A stretch of DNA of 64,000 nucleotides from Adiantum capillus-veneris (GCA_014529385.2 CM043960.1:116630043-116694042); one strand, 5' to 3'; shown: positions 11,086-23,075, numbered from the stretch's first letter. A program made the numbers and translations. Notes: generated by a model from the letters alone, not told the origin.

Positions 11086-11434
11086 GGATTTCATTAATGT
11101 GATCACAAATATGTGAACACGTTAATAACGTTGAGTGATCACATTTCAAAATATGTGATCATGTTAAATATTCAGGTGACTGCCCCTTAACGTATAAAAA
11201 TCGTCCAATTTGGTAAGCTTGCTTGGAGTTTTTCATTTCTTGGTAGGCCCAGTTTAGGGTTCACATAGTTCCCCAGTAAGCCCGTCAAGGAAAACACATA
11301 CCCTGGCGAGGTTTTGGTGGATTTCCAAGTCGACACTTATTCACTTTTTTGTATCATGTTAATTGTGATTATGTTAATGTGACAATAAACATTGTGATCA
11401 CAAGAAATTTCACGTGATCACGTGAATATTAAAT
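11086..11434. mobile_element. Putative MITE with GTGATCAC-rich inverted ends
   Basis: The left end GGGATTTCATTAATGTGATC and the right end (reverse complement GGGATTTAATATTCACGTG) are imperfect inverted repeats. The palindrome GTGATCAC recurs at both ends, and related TGATCA sites lie inside. The segment separates two stretches with coding-like composition. A target duplication is not obvious, so the ends are approximate. Confidence 0.4.
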
Positions 11435-11435
11435 C

Positions 11436-12259
11436 CCGGACGTGGAGTTCCTTTTTTTGAATGACTTGGAGAAAGAATTCGGCCTACGCATGGACGACTT
11501 CCTGAGTGTGCTATGCACCAGTGCTCAGTTCCCCCTAGACTCCATGCTAGATGCCCTTGAAAGAAAACTACTACCACTTGGTGACTCTGCCACTGACACT
11601 ATCATACTTGTGTGTGCGGAGGTTCTGACAACAGAGTAGTTGGATGTGGCAGAGGAATATTTCCTTGCCATGGAAGCCAAGGTTGTTGCTACAAGGATGC
11701 ATATTCCAGTGCAAAATCCCTCCTCTGATGAGCCAAAGTAAGTGGATGCGGCTAAGTCGTGCATTGACTTGGATGCCAAGGGCAATAGAGAGAACGAGGA
11801 CAAGGAGCAAGAGCAAAATTCTATCTTACTTTCAAAGTTGTTTATTCTCACCTTAATTTTCTTTTTCTGACTCTTGATTGGTTTATGGCAGGATGTCTTG
11901 CAGTTTGATGAGTTTGCAGCACGGACATGCAGCAGACGGATGGCCTTCGGACCACAGTCCTCCCTTGCTTATTACATAGGAAAACTTTCCCCTGGTGATG
12001 TTTCCATTGTACACAACAAGTACACTCCCCAATGGCATTTCATGACGTGGTCTTTGAAAGCCTTGAACAAAGTGTTGTGCTTGAGCACCATTGCCTAAAT
12101 TGCTCATCTTCTCTTCCTAGTGCAAAGATCCCTAGCATGCAATGCATTTTGCTTTGGCTTTCGTGTGGCAATGTGTTTGCCCAGATTGGGATACAAGCCT
12201 CTATTGGCTCAACTGACCCTGAGGCAATAGCACGTTCCCTAGGCGATGCCAAGAAATAG
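11436..12259 (+). pseudogene. Unidentified spliced coding relic, 3' part
   Basis: An open frame from 11442 (MEFLFLNDLEKEFGLRMDDF...) runs to 11639. An in-frame stop follows, and then more coding-like sequence to about 11815. A typical pyrimidine-rich acceptor (TGGTTTATGGCAG) precedes GATGTCTTGCAG near 11892, where a second exon reads ...FAARTCSRRMAFGPQSS.... The frame then shifts near a CCCC run (about 12027), and a 75-codon frame with a Cys-rich patch (HHCLNCSSSL) runs to 12259. It could be a captured gene fragment or TE gene. I do not recognise the family. Confidence 0.32.
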
Positions 12260-13667
12260 CCAAGAAAATTATAGGCTAAAAGAATTTATGTAACATCCTT
12301 CTTTCAAAGTTATAATGAAACATATGCTGCTGTCTCTCTAAAGTTACAACATTCTTTTCATTTACGTTTCAAAGTTTTTTTTAAAATCCGAACTTGTGTT
12401 GTCAATTGGTAATGGATGTCTTTTTTCCCTGTGTTGCACTCAAGGGAGAGGGGGTGAATGGATGCATGGACACCTAAATTTCACCTGGAAGAGCTAGATT
12501 TTTAGTGTCCACTAGACTATGCTTGGAGGCACTTGTTTTACATGGATTCCTCCTATAGACTAGAATCTTAACTCAAACTTTCCCCTTGGTTTTCATCTTA
12601 GCTTGTTCATCATAGTAGTACACATAATGCATATAGCTTATGGTAGCTTTTGCTTTGCTGACTTAGTCTCTATGTCTTAGGAGGATTACTTAGAATCACA
12701 TGCCTACAATAAGTGTTTACAACAACCCCTTGATAAGGCTTTCTCACCATTGAAGTCATTCTTTCTAGTAGTATGAATCTACATTGACCATCCTAGTATT
12801 ATGTAATATCTATACTTTTCCACCTTCATGACATTCATGAAGTCTTATTCTATCTTAATCACTATTCAAAAATTAAGGTTTCATAACTAATTATTGATGA
12901 ATAATTATGAGGATTATAGGAGAGTAACATTTTAATAATTTGATCCGACAATATAATTTTTGTAACATTTAATGGCCTAGTAACTTGTGTGTAGTGGAAA
13001 ATAGCATAAGCATAGTGAGCATTTCATTGGAATAGATTCCTAATGAACATATCAAGAGTGTCTGGATGGAGAGAGAGAAACAAAAAAACATAACACCTAG
13101 TTAGATAGGCATGAAAAATACTTCAAAAGAGAGAGAAATTAAGCTATTGTCAACAGTTGAGGACCGGATTTTCATGGAGCCGGTCCCCCCCCAAAAGGCT
13201 TTGTATTATAGGTTTCCCCCATCAAGGGAGACATATTACAATACAATACTTTGTGTTCCTTCAATTAGTTGTTGGTGCAATGAAGATGGAAGCTTTAAAC
13301 ACCATGCCGCACACTTATCAACACAACATCAATTCCCTCACAGTCTTAGACCGAAGAGCTCACACAACTTCGAAGATGGTGAGAGCTAGCGGGGTATGAG
13401 AGTAGATTGAGACGAAGAAGAAATATTCTTACAAGAAAGAAGTATATATCCTCACATAATCACTCATAAATGCTTAGAATAGCTTAGTAATTAGCATGGG
13501 AGAGGAAACGAGCATGCATTGGAGCTTGGCTTTTGGTTGGGTTTGCATCACAAAGTCAAGAGTTGTTAGTGTAGGTCTCCCTTCTCACAAGATTGGAGTA
13601 GATGATGAGCCTTCCATTAAAGCTTGAGAAGGAGAGAGAGTCTTCTTCGTTTCACACATGAGATTGT
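12260..13667. other. Non-coding flank of the outer copia element
   Basis: Unique AT-rich sequence with no supported gene. The last bases (13663-13667, ATTGT) match the 5 bp directly after 37984, as expected for a target-site duplication. Confidence 0.5.
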
Positions 13668-13988
13668 TGTTGAGATGTCGAGCTCTACATCTTGAGCTGG
13701 CATCCACTACGGGTCTTGGCCGCTTATGACATTTACTCACTGGCGCATTAGGTGACCGACACGGAGGATCTCTGCCAGTGATTCTACAGTTGGACTACAC
13801 TTATAGTGCCAGCCTAGTACGCTTCTAGCGAGTTCACACTTAGTGACCGCATGTACATATGTGCTACTTTTCAGTTTTAGCACTTAGTCATTTTGTACTC
13901 TCTTTTCCGTGAGTAGAAGAAGAAGCTTTCCATCTCTGTGTGCTTTGTGCTTGTCTTGTGTAGCTCTCTTGCATCCTCTTTCTTTACA
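13668..13988 (+). repeat. Copia 5' LTR (copy 1)
   Basis: It runs from TGTTGAGATGTCGAG to TTCTTTACA (321 bp) and is about 96% identical by eye to the LTRs at 26266-26587 (inverted) and 37664-37984. Its edge abuts the primer site. Confidence 0.93.
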
Positions 13989-14001
13989 TGGTATCAGAGC
14001 C
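13989..14001 (+). other. Copia primer-binding site (tRNA-iMet)
   Basis: TGGTATCAGAGCC directly follows the LTR and is complementary to the 3' end of plant initiator methionine tRNA, the usual copia primer. Confidence 0.93.
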
Positions 14002-14243
14002 TGGTGCAGGCAAGAGAGGCTAAGAGAGCAAGAGCATCACAATCCCTTCATTCGTTCGTACAAGTTTCTGAACAGGTCTCCAAAGTGCAGTACACAGAGA
14101 TTTACTGTACAAGTACAGTGGTTGTATGTACGCTTGATTGTGGACACTCGTTGAGTGTAGAAAGCGTTATAGGTACCACGATAGCAGGTTCAGCAGATTT
14201 GTAGGTTTTTGCAGATTGCAACTATTTTGTCTTAGTGCTTCAA

Positions 14244-15540
14244 GATGTCTGACGGTTTCAGTCAGATTGTTACGAGAAGCTTGAGAAAAATAACTACCTT
14301 GCATGGAAGTTCAGAATAAAAAATTTCCTAAAAGGAAAAGGTTATTGGGACTATGTAGAAGGAGACAATGAAAAGGAACCAAAGATTCCCGAGGCAAATG
14401 CTACAACAGAACAAAGGAAATCTTTGAGGGACTAGCAACAAGGCCAGAGCAAAGTGATGTATTGGCTTTCTATGAACATCACAGATGGCATGATGGGCTA
14501 TCTACAGGATGCTGAAACCCCCGCCATTGCATGGAAAAACTTAGGCAGAGTGTTCGAGGTGAACACCAAGGCCAGGAAGCTTCAACTAAAGTCGGAGCTA
14601 AATCAGGTTAAGTGGAACAACCTCTCCATCAATGATTATGCTTTAAAGATCAAGAGTATCATTGAGGCTCTTGGATCTATTAAAGTCTCAGTGGAAGACG
14701 ATGACATTGTCTGTGCATGCTTGGATGTTCTAGGAGATGAGTATGTACGTTTCAGGTCTTCCATGAATACAAGAGACGACATCCCCGTGTTCCAAGATTT
14801 GATTTCTATGCTTATTCTTGAGGAGAAGAACCTTGGTCTTGACACATCTACTTCTCGTGGCAGAAATAGGTCTGAGCAGGCCTTCTATTCTAACTCCAAC
14901 AGAGGTAGAGGTAGAGGCAGTGGTCGAGGCCCAAGTGGTTGCAGGGGCCAATTTCAAGAAGGTCAATCAAATCAAAACAATATAGGTGGCATGGGAAACC
15001 AGTCTCGAGGTAGGGGGAGTCAAAGAGGTCGTGGTGCAGGATCAAGTAGGCAGCAACATACTGCAGATAGCAGAGAATGTTGGACTTGTGGTGAAAGAGG
15101 TCACATGTCACGTGACTGTCCAAAGGGAAAAGCAAGTGGAAAGAGAGAACATGGCAACTATGCATCTACTAGCAGAGATGCAGATGACAGCAAAACCGAG
15201 CGCATGTTTGTTATGCAGCATGTAGTGAATACAGTGACTGCAGAGAATTCCACCCAAGATGATGTTTGGTATGTGGATTCAGGTGCCTCTAATCACATGA
15301 CGTCTCGTGGAGAGTGGTTTAGAGATATGTGCAAACCAGATGTGTCAGGCTATGTGCAGACAGGAGATGACACAGCTCACCCCATTGCTCATGTAGGGGA
15401 CATACCTCTAAATACGAAGAGTGGGAAATCAAAGTACTTAGCAGATGTACTTCATGTCCCAAACATTACAAAGAATCTTGTTTCTATTGGACAAATGGTT
15501 GAGCAGGGTTTACAGTTTCGCTTCAATCCAAATGGCTGTT
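14244..15540 (+). pseudogene. Copia gag-protease, frameshifted and truncated (copy 1)
   Basis: The start ATG at 14244 (MSDGFSQIVT) is followed after a few codons by a 1-nt loss relative to copy 2 (25651-26013) and by a TGG-to-TAG stop before 14454. From there a long frame carries the gag capsid region, a Gly-Arg-rich RNA-binding stretch, a CCHC zinc knuckle (CWTCGERGHMSRDC, near 15080) and the protease motif DSGASNHMTS (near 15278). The product would package RNA and mature the particle. Homology to the other copies ends at 15540; the last codons read into gypsy sequence. Confidence 0.85.
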
Positions 15541-17269
15541 ATGCCTCTTCATGCAAACCTTTTAGAATGGCTGGAATTTCCTCGATAGTTGGTACTCTTC
15601 TGCACACTTGATCCTTCCCTTTTTGATAGAGGGAGCATTCTAGGAAGAGATAGAAACTTGCCTTCTTCATGAGTCTCCTCTTCTGAGCCTTCGTGAAGTC
15701 TTGTGGAAACTCACCCTCCAAAATGTAGCCAATAATGGAAGCTAATGACTCCAATCCCTGGTATCTCGGTTGCTTGACAGCTGCTGCCACCATGATGACC
15801 TGCACTTCTCTCTCAACACATGTAAGTGCTTGTTGTGCAAGTAAATCAGCATCTTCATTTTGTTTCCTCGGAATATGATATAGTTGCATTTCTTCAAACT
15901 GATTAAACATCCTACGAATGGCATGAACTTTTGTCCTTAAGCTTTCATTCTTGCATGCCCAAATGCCTAAAATCTGTTTAACAATGAGAAGTGCATCTCC
16001 CTTTACCATGAGACGTTTTATCCCTTGGCCAATGCACATCTTCAAACCATGAAGTAGTGTGTCGTATTCTGCTTCATTGTTGCTAGTTGAACCTAGTAGA
16101 TTGACCTTCTCTTTCATGACCACCTCTCCACTTGGGTTGAGCAACACTAGCCCTCCCCCTGCTTTCCCTGTGGCTCTTTGAAAAGCTCCATCAAAGAACA
16201 AGGTAAAAGCATTGGGAATACTTTTTGGTGGTGGCAATGGTAGGGTCTTTACTTGAGGCACCTTAATTTCCTTCTCATGTACCCTATAAGTGAGAATCCC
16301 TGCCAATTGTGCACGCACACTATCTTCTACCTTGAAAGAGTATTGGAACTCTTGCAACTCCATAATCCACTTTGAGATCCTAGTACTAAGATTCATTTGA
16401 GATGACACCCAAGGGAACAAATTTTCTGCAGTGAGAATTACAAAAGGTTTTGGTAGCAAGTAGGATCTAAACTTTCTCACCGCAAACATGAGAGAAAGCA
16501 TCATGAGTTCTGCTTCTGTGTAGTCTCTCTCCAAAGCATTCATGACCCTACTAGCAAAGTAGATGGGTCGCATCCTTGTACTGTGGGGATCTTGTTGTAG
16601 CAACACAGCACCAATTGTTTCCCTTCCAACACTAGAGCTAACAAAGAATGTGTACTCCCAACAAGGAGGCATGAGTGTTGGTAACTCTGACAAAATGACT
16701 TTAATGTTACAAAAATACTCTTCAAGCTCATCAGACCATGCAAATTCTACTTGTTGTGTCAACTTTTGCAAAGGATGAAGCAACTCCAAGGCTAAGTGAA
16801 TGAAGCGTGACATATACTTCACCTTCTGAATGAAAGAGATGACCTCCTTAAGACTCTTCGGTGATGGGAGCTCAATAAGAGCCTTTGCCTTTGAAGGATC
16901 CACCTCAATGCCTTTATAGGAAACCTTGTGACCGAGCAAGATCACTTCATCCTCACCTATGTGGCACTTGTCGGGGTTGAGTTGACCTCCCATGTCGTAG
17001 AGCTTCTTTAAACCTTCTTCTACCCTTTGTAGATGCAATGATTTTGAGCTATAAATGCAGAAATCATCAATGAACACCCTAATTGACTTTCCAAAGAATG
17101 CTTGAAACACCATGTTCATGAAACGTTGGAATGTTGCAGGAGCATTTGTCAGACCAAATGGCATGACTCTAAAAGCATAACAACCCCAAGGAGTGATAGA
17201 GGTTGTTTTCAATTGATCTTCCAATGTGATACCTATTTGAAAGTAGCCTGAGTAGCCATCACACACAAT
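15541..17269 (-). pseudogene. Gypsy 1 pol: RT palm, RNase H, archaeal RNase H, integrase start
   Basis: It continues in the same frame as 17270-19600 beyond one TAA stop. Visible parts counted from 17266: RT palm MPFGLTNAPATFQRFM (35-50) and FIDD catalytic motif (65-68, in place of the usual YxDD), tether, a first RNase H with degenerate active residues (about 205-310), then a second RNase H with DGAF (Asp359), NNEAEY (Glu398/400) and KGD (Asp424). It ends in the integrase N-terminal zinc-binding region. In a live element this copies RNA to DNA and degrades the RNA strand. Confidence 0.85.
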
Positions 17270-19600
17270 TTACTTCTCATGACCAGCTACCTCATTTAGT
17301 ATCTCATCCTGAAATGGGAGGGGAAAGTGATCTCTTTTTGTTGCCTCATTGAGTGGACGGTAATCCACACACACCCTCCACTTTCCGTTTTTCTTAGGAG
17401 TGACAACAACGGGGGAGACCCACTCTGAATTCTCCACTGGATAAATGAAACCTGCTGCTAGAAGCTTTCTTACCTCCTTGAGTAAAGCCTGCTCCTTGAT
17501 GACTCCTAGCCTTCGTAGCTTCTGAGCCTTAGGTGTGGCCTCTGGCTTCAACTCAATTTTGTGTTGAACAGCATCTACTCCACGCACATCGGTGTAGTCT
17601 TTAGCAAAAAGCCTAGGAAATTTCCTTAGCACACATTTGAACTCCTCTCTTTCATCCTTTGTAAGTGTTGTAGATAGCATACATTCTAGCATTCTTTCAT
17701 CTTCCACTTTTTGGTTCTCTTGGGAACCTACCTCCTCCAAACCTTGACAAGAGGTCTCTTGGTTGGTTGGCTTAAACCTTACCCCCATGACTTCGATGGA
17801 AGACTCCTCTTCAGTAATGATGCCGCTACTTTCTTCTTCTGAAGTGTTATCGGTCCAACTTTCTTCCGTCTCACTTTGAGATGATTCTTCATGGAGCTCC
17901 TCTTGGCGTTGCTCCTTCATGTCAAAGACAACCTTCTTATGATTGTCGTTCCTGCAAATTAGCTTTCCACTCTCCCAATCCTGCAAAGCTCGCATTTTCA
18001 TTAGCCATGGTCTCCCTAGGATAAATGGGTAACCATTTCCTTTGGTAGACATGACGTAGAAATCCACTGCCTTCTTAATGCCAAAGGCCTCCAAAAAAAC
18101 ATGTTTACAAATGCCTACGCACCTAGCCTTGCTATTGTTTGCCATCTTGACCTTAATTTCAGGTGTCTCATGGATGTGCATGCCTAGTTTTTGCATGAGT
18201 CCCTCTGTCATGATGCAAATTTGTGCACCCCCATCCACTAGACCTTTCCTAACCAATCTCCCTTTTATGTAACAATCTATCACAGGTGTAATGTCCTCAT
18301 TCATTTCAGCTTGTGCAACAGGCACACTCTCTTTTACCTTTCTCCTAGTGCTAACTGCCCTTGTTAAATCCCTCCTAACTTGTGGACATAATGCAAGAAA
18401 TTGAGGCCATGAGATATCAGGACCCTTACGTCTCATGTCTTCCAACAGGTTGTATGGAGCCATTCCATGTCCAAGAGGAAAGTCTTGGAGGTTGATACGA
18501 CGTCGAGTCCTCTTAGCTTCCTTGGTCTCCTTTGCCTTCTTTTCTCGTCCATGGTCACTTTGTGATGTAACTCCTTCTTTCTCCTTACCTTTCCCTCGGC
18601 CACGCTTAATGCCATTTGCTTCCATGTCAACCTCTCTTGAATTTGTCACCTCTACCACATGCACGTTTGGGTCTGGCAAAGGTGGAACTCCTTCCACTCC
18701 TTGTGGAGGTGGTCTTGCTCCATTTGGCCTTTGTATAAGCCGTGGTTGCTGACTAGTTCCTTCACCTGCATTCATCACTGGGTAATTCAAGTTAGGTCTC
18801 CCTGGCTCCCCACGGGGCCAAGGACAATTATACATCCCATGTCTAGACTCACCGCAATTCCAACATTGCAAGACTCTCCTAGGTCGTGGGTCTCGCTCTT
18901 CAGACTTCTTTGCTTGTCCCTTTGGACCTACAACTTGTGCAAGGTGAATTGACAAGCTGCTTAAAGATTCATTTAACTTCTCAATCACTTCCGCCGTTAC
19001 CTCAGGAAGCTCCTTACATGTTGATGCTTGTGACTTACCTTTGGGTCTAAGACCTTCTATTGGAACCTCCCCCCTTAAGCACTTGAGTTTCCTATATTTC
19101 TTAGTAGCCCTAGTTTCAGCTGCATCAAAGGTAGCAGGTGTACCCGCCTCAACTTTTACCTTAAGGTCAGGAAAGAGTCCGGCTATGAACCTCTCCTTCT
19201 TTAGAAATTCTGCACCGTCACCAGGGTTAACAACATTTTGTATCCATAGAGCCCAAAGACATAGGAACTCTTGCTTGTACAAGTAGTAGTCATCTAAGTC
19301 TTTTTGCTTATGAGAAACAATGTCTTGCCATAATTTCTGAGTGTTTTGGGGATCAAAGAAGTATTTCTTGAAACGATTCAAAACTTCCGTGTAATTCCCT
19401 TTAACTTCCTCAGGCAAAGAGTCAAACCAAGTGCTAGCATCTTTCCTAAGGACCACCTCAAACATTTCTACACGTTCTTGATCAGTTACTATCCTCTTGA
19501 TACGGCAAGACATCTTGAAATTTGCTAGAAATAATTCTGCATCCTCTCCAGGTTCTCCAAAGAAAAGAGGATATCCAGACATTTGGCGTTGGCTCTCCAT
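17270..19600 (-). pseudogene. Gypsy 1 gag-protease-RT fingers, ended by a TAA stop
   Basis: The likely start is ATG at 19598-19600 (MESQRQMSGYPLFFGEPGED); the frame is open further upstream to 19678. Numbered from 19678: capsid domain (about 40-200), zinc knuckle CWNCGESRHGMYNC (272-285), basic linker, aspartic protease with DGGA (482-485) where D-S/T-G-A is usual and the flap-side ILGRPWL, then RT N-terminus with WVSPVVVTPKKNGKWRVCVD. A TAA at 17270-17272 interrupts the RT directly before the palm; the same frame continues downstream, so a single substitution accounts for the break. Confidence 0.85.
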
Positions 19601-19684
19601 TGAATTGATTTCAAAGTGACGCGTTTTTGTTTTTTCTTTCTTTAAAAGATTTACGCAATAATATTTTCTAAATTGCAATCTATT

Positions 19685-19903
19685 CTACAACAAAATAAAA
19701 ATATTCACATCAAATGACCTATGATAATCAATAAGAGGTAGAATGACAGGGTTTGGTGACGCGAGAATTTCTCCTACTCTTTGGGCACCAAACATGAATA
19801 CCATACGTTGTTGAAAATGGAATTTTCTACTAATTGCAATGTTTACTCTAATGTGTGGAGTGAAATGAAAGGGAAAAACCTGTATTCCTGGGCCATTATC
19901 CAT
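19685..19903 (-). CDS. Small leader ORF A of gypsy 1 (unknown)
   Basis: 72 codons lie between the primer site and gag. Start, stop and sequence align with ORF B (19925-20137): both end with D-V-N/Y-I-F-I/V-L-L/F and share N-P-x-I-L-P-L-I. No known domain is seen. They may be upstream ORFs or a duplicated leader segment that happens to be open. The conservation at protein level with low DNA identity suggests former coding. Confidence 0.4.
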   Translation of the reverse strand: MDNGPGIQVFPFHFTPHIRVNIAISRKFHFQQRMVFMFGAQRVGEILASPNPVILPLIDYHRSFDVNIFILL

Positions 19904-19924
19904 GGTCTATGCATGACCTAATTC

Positions 19925-20137
19925 TTAAAACAAAACAAAAATATAGACGTCCAAACTAAGGTCGTACCTAATGAGAGGCAAAATAAAAGGATTTACTGAT
20001 GCGTTTATCTCTACCAACCTAAGAGGACCTAAAATTCTACGAATTACTCGCTGAAATTGCAACTTAGTACTAACAATTATGTGTACCTTTTGCCTTGCAA
20101 TGGGAATGAAGGGATCATACAAATTCTTGTGATTCAT
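19925..20137 (-). CDS. Small leader ORF B of gypsy 1 (unknown)
   Basis: 70 codons, a diverged tandem partner of 19685-19903 (about 220-bp offset). The shared core is NPFILPLI...LDVYIFVLF. The function is unknown. Confidence 0.4.
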   Translation of the reverse strand: MNHKNLYDPFIPIARQKVHIIVSTKLQFQRVIRRILGPLRLVEINASVNPFILPLIRYDLSLDVYIFVLF

Positions 20138-20196
20138 GCAAGCTACTTGATTATGCTAAAGGTTGAGCATTCACAAAACATACACAAGCCTGTTCC

Positions 20197-20211
20197 TCCG
20201 TGGGGACACCA
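20197..20211 (-). other. Putative gypsy 1 primer-binding site
   Basis: The minus strand reads TGGTGTCCCCACGGA four bases after a CA dinucleotide that could end the 5' LTR (plus-strand LTR edge at 20216, TGAGGCGG). The position and the TGG start fit a primer site, but I cannot assign the tRNA with confidence. Confidence 0.4.
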
Positions 20212-20474
20212 AAATTGAGGCGGTCCGGGGTGGGCAACAAGAAGAGCAACCTCTAGACACCCTTCAAGGCTCCCGTGCTGCTCAATGGGGCTGGGGCAAA
20301 ACACAACACAAACCAAAACAACAAACCCACAACTAAGTCCCAACTACACAAGGGGCACCACCTAGTTTAAGAGCAAACTAGGACGCAAAAGAGGAGAATC
20401 GTTAGAGCAACCCACAAACAAGCAAGGAATTTACACTAACCCTAACACCAATGGAACACTCTCACACACTAAAA

Positions 20475-20476
<2 letters not shown>

Positions 20477-20546
<70 letters not shown>
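20477..20546. repeat. GA microsatellite
   Basis: An uninterrupted run of about 35 GA units. Confidence 0.95.
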
Positions 20547-20548
<2 letters not shown>

Positions 20549-22597
20549 TGTATAACTTAGCTTCAACTTTATATTTTGCACAAAAAGAAACTTAGAGCTT
20601 GCGGAATCAAGTGACAAGATTTGGTTATAGCATCACTAGCACATTGTCTTAGGGTTATGGGAGACCTCTCACCATCCACCCTCTTACAATGGTAGCCAAA
20701 CAATAGCCAATGAATCACAAGCAACAAAACAACAACCTTCAATGAAACAAGTCACCTTATGAAGCTGAATGAGTTTGCCAAGCCAAATTGGAGGAGAAGC
20801 ATGAGCCTTTGGACATGAATTGCACGCAAAACTACCAATTCATTGATGTTGGGGTAGATACAACAATGGTAGGAAGAATATCTTCTACTCGCACTCACTC
20901 AAACTAGCTCAAGCTTTTCTATGCACCAAAGTGAAGGTGTATAGAAAGCTTACTCTCTCTTTACAACCAAGATAGAACTGGCGTGTGCTACGCTCAATCT
21001 AGTGAGAAATGGTATAGTGATGTCTTTTACAAGGAGGAATGGGTTCTATTTATAGGTTTTAGAAGCCTTGATTAGGATTAAGCCTAATCAATTTTATTAG
21101 GAAAGATCAAGGATTATGAATTTTTATGAATTTCAAATGAGAATGGGGTCTCTCTTTTCTCTTGAGTCACATGGATGTGGGCTCAAGTAAGAGAATTATT
21201 GATGTGGTGAAAGGAGAGAAACTTCATGGGAGTGAGTGAATTTGTTTTACTTGTGCGGTTGCCTACTCCATATGTTGATAGTGTGGGTGCATTTTTACAA
21301 GAGAAGTTAGTTGTTAGTGGTAATAATCACTAGAATTGTTAGTGATACATTTACAATGGGTAGGATGAGTTGATTTGATGAAGGAAGAGGGGTGAATTAA
21401 CACAGAATCATTGAGATGGTGAAGCTTTGAAGAAGCTTGAACTCACCCTTGTGTAGATTGTGGAAAAAATGACCGCTGGTCTTCTTCTTCTTCTTCGCTT
21501 CTTTACGCCGCCGCCACGGTTGACCACCACGATGAAAAGAGGATTTGTTGATGAAAAATTCTCAATTTGCAGAAGTTATCATGGTTAAGATGCTGAATTT
21601 TAGATATTTTTAGGAGAGGTAAATGAAATTGCAACATAGAAGCAATAGAGAGAGACATAGAGAGGGTGTATGTATGTAGAGGTTCATAAAAGAACTATAG
21701 GGATGAGAGAGAAGGGTAATGGTGAAGAGGGTGGGAGAAGCCATGGAAATTGCAGGTTTGAGTGAGGGAAGGAGAGGGAGGGATGTGTAAGAGTGAGTAG
21801 GTGTGTGGAAGGGTGAGAGAAGACTAAGGGCTACTTGTGGGAAAAGTGGGCAGACTGGGGTCCACTCAAAAAATCATATCTCACCGATGGTAGCTCCAAA
21901 AATCATGAAAAAATTTGAGGTGATTATTCAGAGCGTGGGCTACATTTTCTCTTATGACCACCGCTCCAATTGTTGAATTTGTACAATGCATCCAAGAGTG
22001 AGCCCCTCCTTTGTCATATTATAATACAAAGCATCCAAGTTGCCCTTGACCCATGCATGGAGGAGGATTATTGGTGAATAAAGAAATATATACATGGTGG
22101 GACTAGTATATGGACTATTCATGGACTTTAGCTCAATGAGCACATGGTGTTAGAATAATGAGTAAAAATAATAATAAAAATATGGAGGAGTTATGGATAT
22201 GGAAAGATATTGGAATCATATGATATGGTCCCTCCTTGAATTATTTTGGGTGAAAGAGGAAAAGGTATGCAAGTAAATAATATAATAAACGTAACCAATG
22301 AGTAGAAATCAATTTTTTGTTTTCACGAGGGTGAGGGTGAAAATGTGGGAGTGATTTGTATAAAGGAAAAATATGAGGTTAGAGTATGTACATATTGAAA
22401 AAACATATAATTATGGTGTAAGAGGATGAAAGAAGGTGTACATAGGTTTAATAAAACACACACCTAAGTAGAAATATTTAAATAAAATACCAAAATAATT
22501 ATAAAAAATCCTATATTTAGGCCATATATACAATGAAATATTTACACACAAAGAGGCCATAATATACTTTTATTTTTTTATTATTTTTTATTTTTTT

Positions 22598-22782
22598 GGC
22601 TCAACTAGTTCAGTGACTAGCTAGCTGAGGGTTTTTAAGAAGATATGGGAAAAGCCCCCTAACTCACACACGCCTATTTTTTTTATTATTATTATTTTTT
22701 TGGCTCAACTAGCCCAGTGACTAGCTAGCTGAGGGTTTTTAAGAAGATATGGGAAAAGCCCCCTAACTCACACACGCCTATG
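22598..22782. repeat. 104-bp tandem duplication
   Basis: Units starting GGCTCAACTAG at 22598 and 22702 share GTGACTAGCTAGCTGAGGG and CCCCCTAACTCACACACG, each preceded by a T-rich ATT run. They are nearly identical. Confidence 0.85.
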
Positions 22783-23075
22783 TACAGTGAAATGGTAGGG
22801 ATAGCCATAGCGTTTGGGTGAATTTGGTAGGGTGGAGTAACTTACTATGGCAATTATGGAGAGCTGAAAAACGGCTATCAGTATATTCTTCCCTCAAGCA
22901 TTGTGTAATTTTGTGCTTGTCTAACGTCTTCCACCGTGTTTTTGTCGTTAAGATTCATTCCATATGTCAGCAACGGAATAATTTTCTCTGACCTTTTCGG
23001 TACCATCACTATATTAAATAGGTATGCGTCTGGGAGATCATCATCTACCCTAGTAGCTTTTTCGCCATGTAGGAA

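Larger units (their letters stand above)
13668..15540 (+). mobile_element. Ty1-copia copy 1: 5' LTR, gag and protease only
   Basis: It begins with a complete 321-bp LTR and initiator-Met primer site, runs through gag and protease, and stops abruptly at about 15540, in the codons after NPNGCY, where minus-strand gypsy sequence begins. Integrase, reverse transcriptase and RNase H are absent here but occur in copy 3 (33916-37984). The 5' flank ATTGT equals the 3' flank of copy 3. Confidence 0.85.
15541..20215 (-). mobile_element. Ty3-gypsy element 1 (dual RNase H, Tat-like), truncated
   Basis: Minus-strand order from the right: putative primer site (20197-20211), a leader with two related small frames, gag, protease, RT, RNase H, a second archaeal-type RNase H, and the start of the integrase zinc-binding region (...IEEIPAILKGLHEE), where it is cut at about 15541 by the copia junction. 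The second RNase H is a hallmark of the Tat/Ogre-type lineage. Only one in-frame stop interrupts gag-pol. The 3' LTR is missing, and the extent of the 5' LTR above 20216 is unresolved. Confidence 0.85.
20216..22884. other. Non-coding, probably LTR of gypsy 1 plus unknown sequence
   Basis: No gene. It starts at the putative LTR edge, holds a long GA microsatellite (20477-20546) and a TTC run (21480-21500), then AT-rich sequence. The far LTR edge could not be fixed. Confidence 0.45.

Noticed and set aside
20216-22144. Exact LTR of gypsy 1 spanning this whole interval
   Set aside because: Only the inner edge (20216) is supported; no second LTR or target duplication is present to fix the outer edge.
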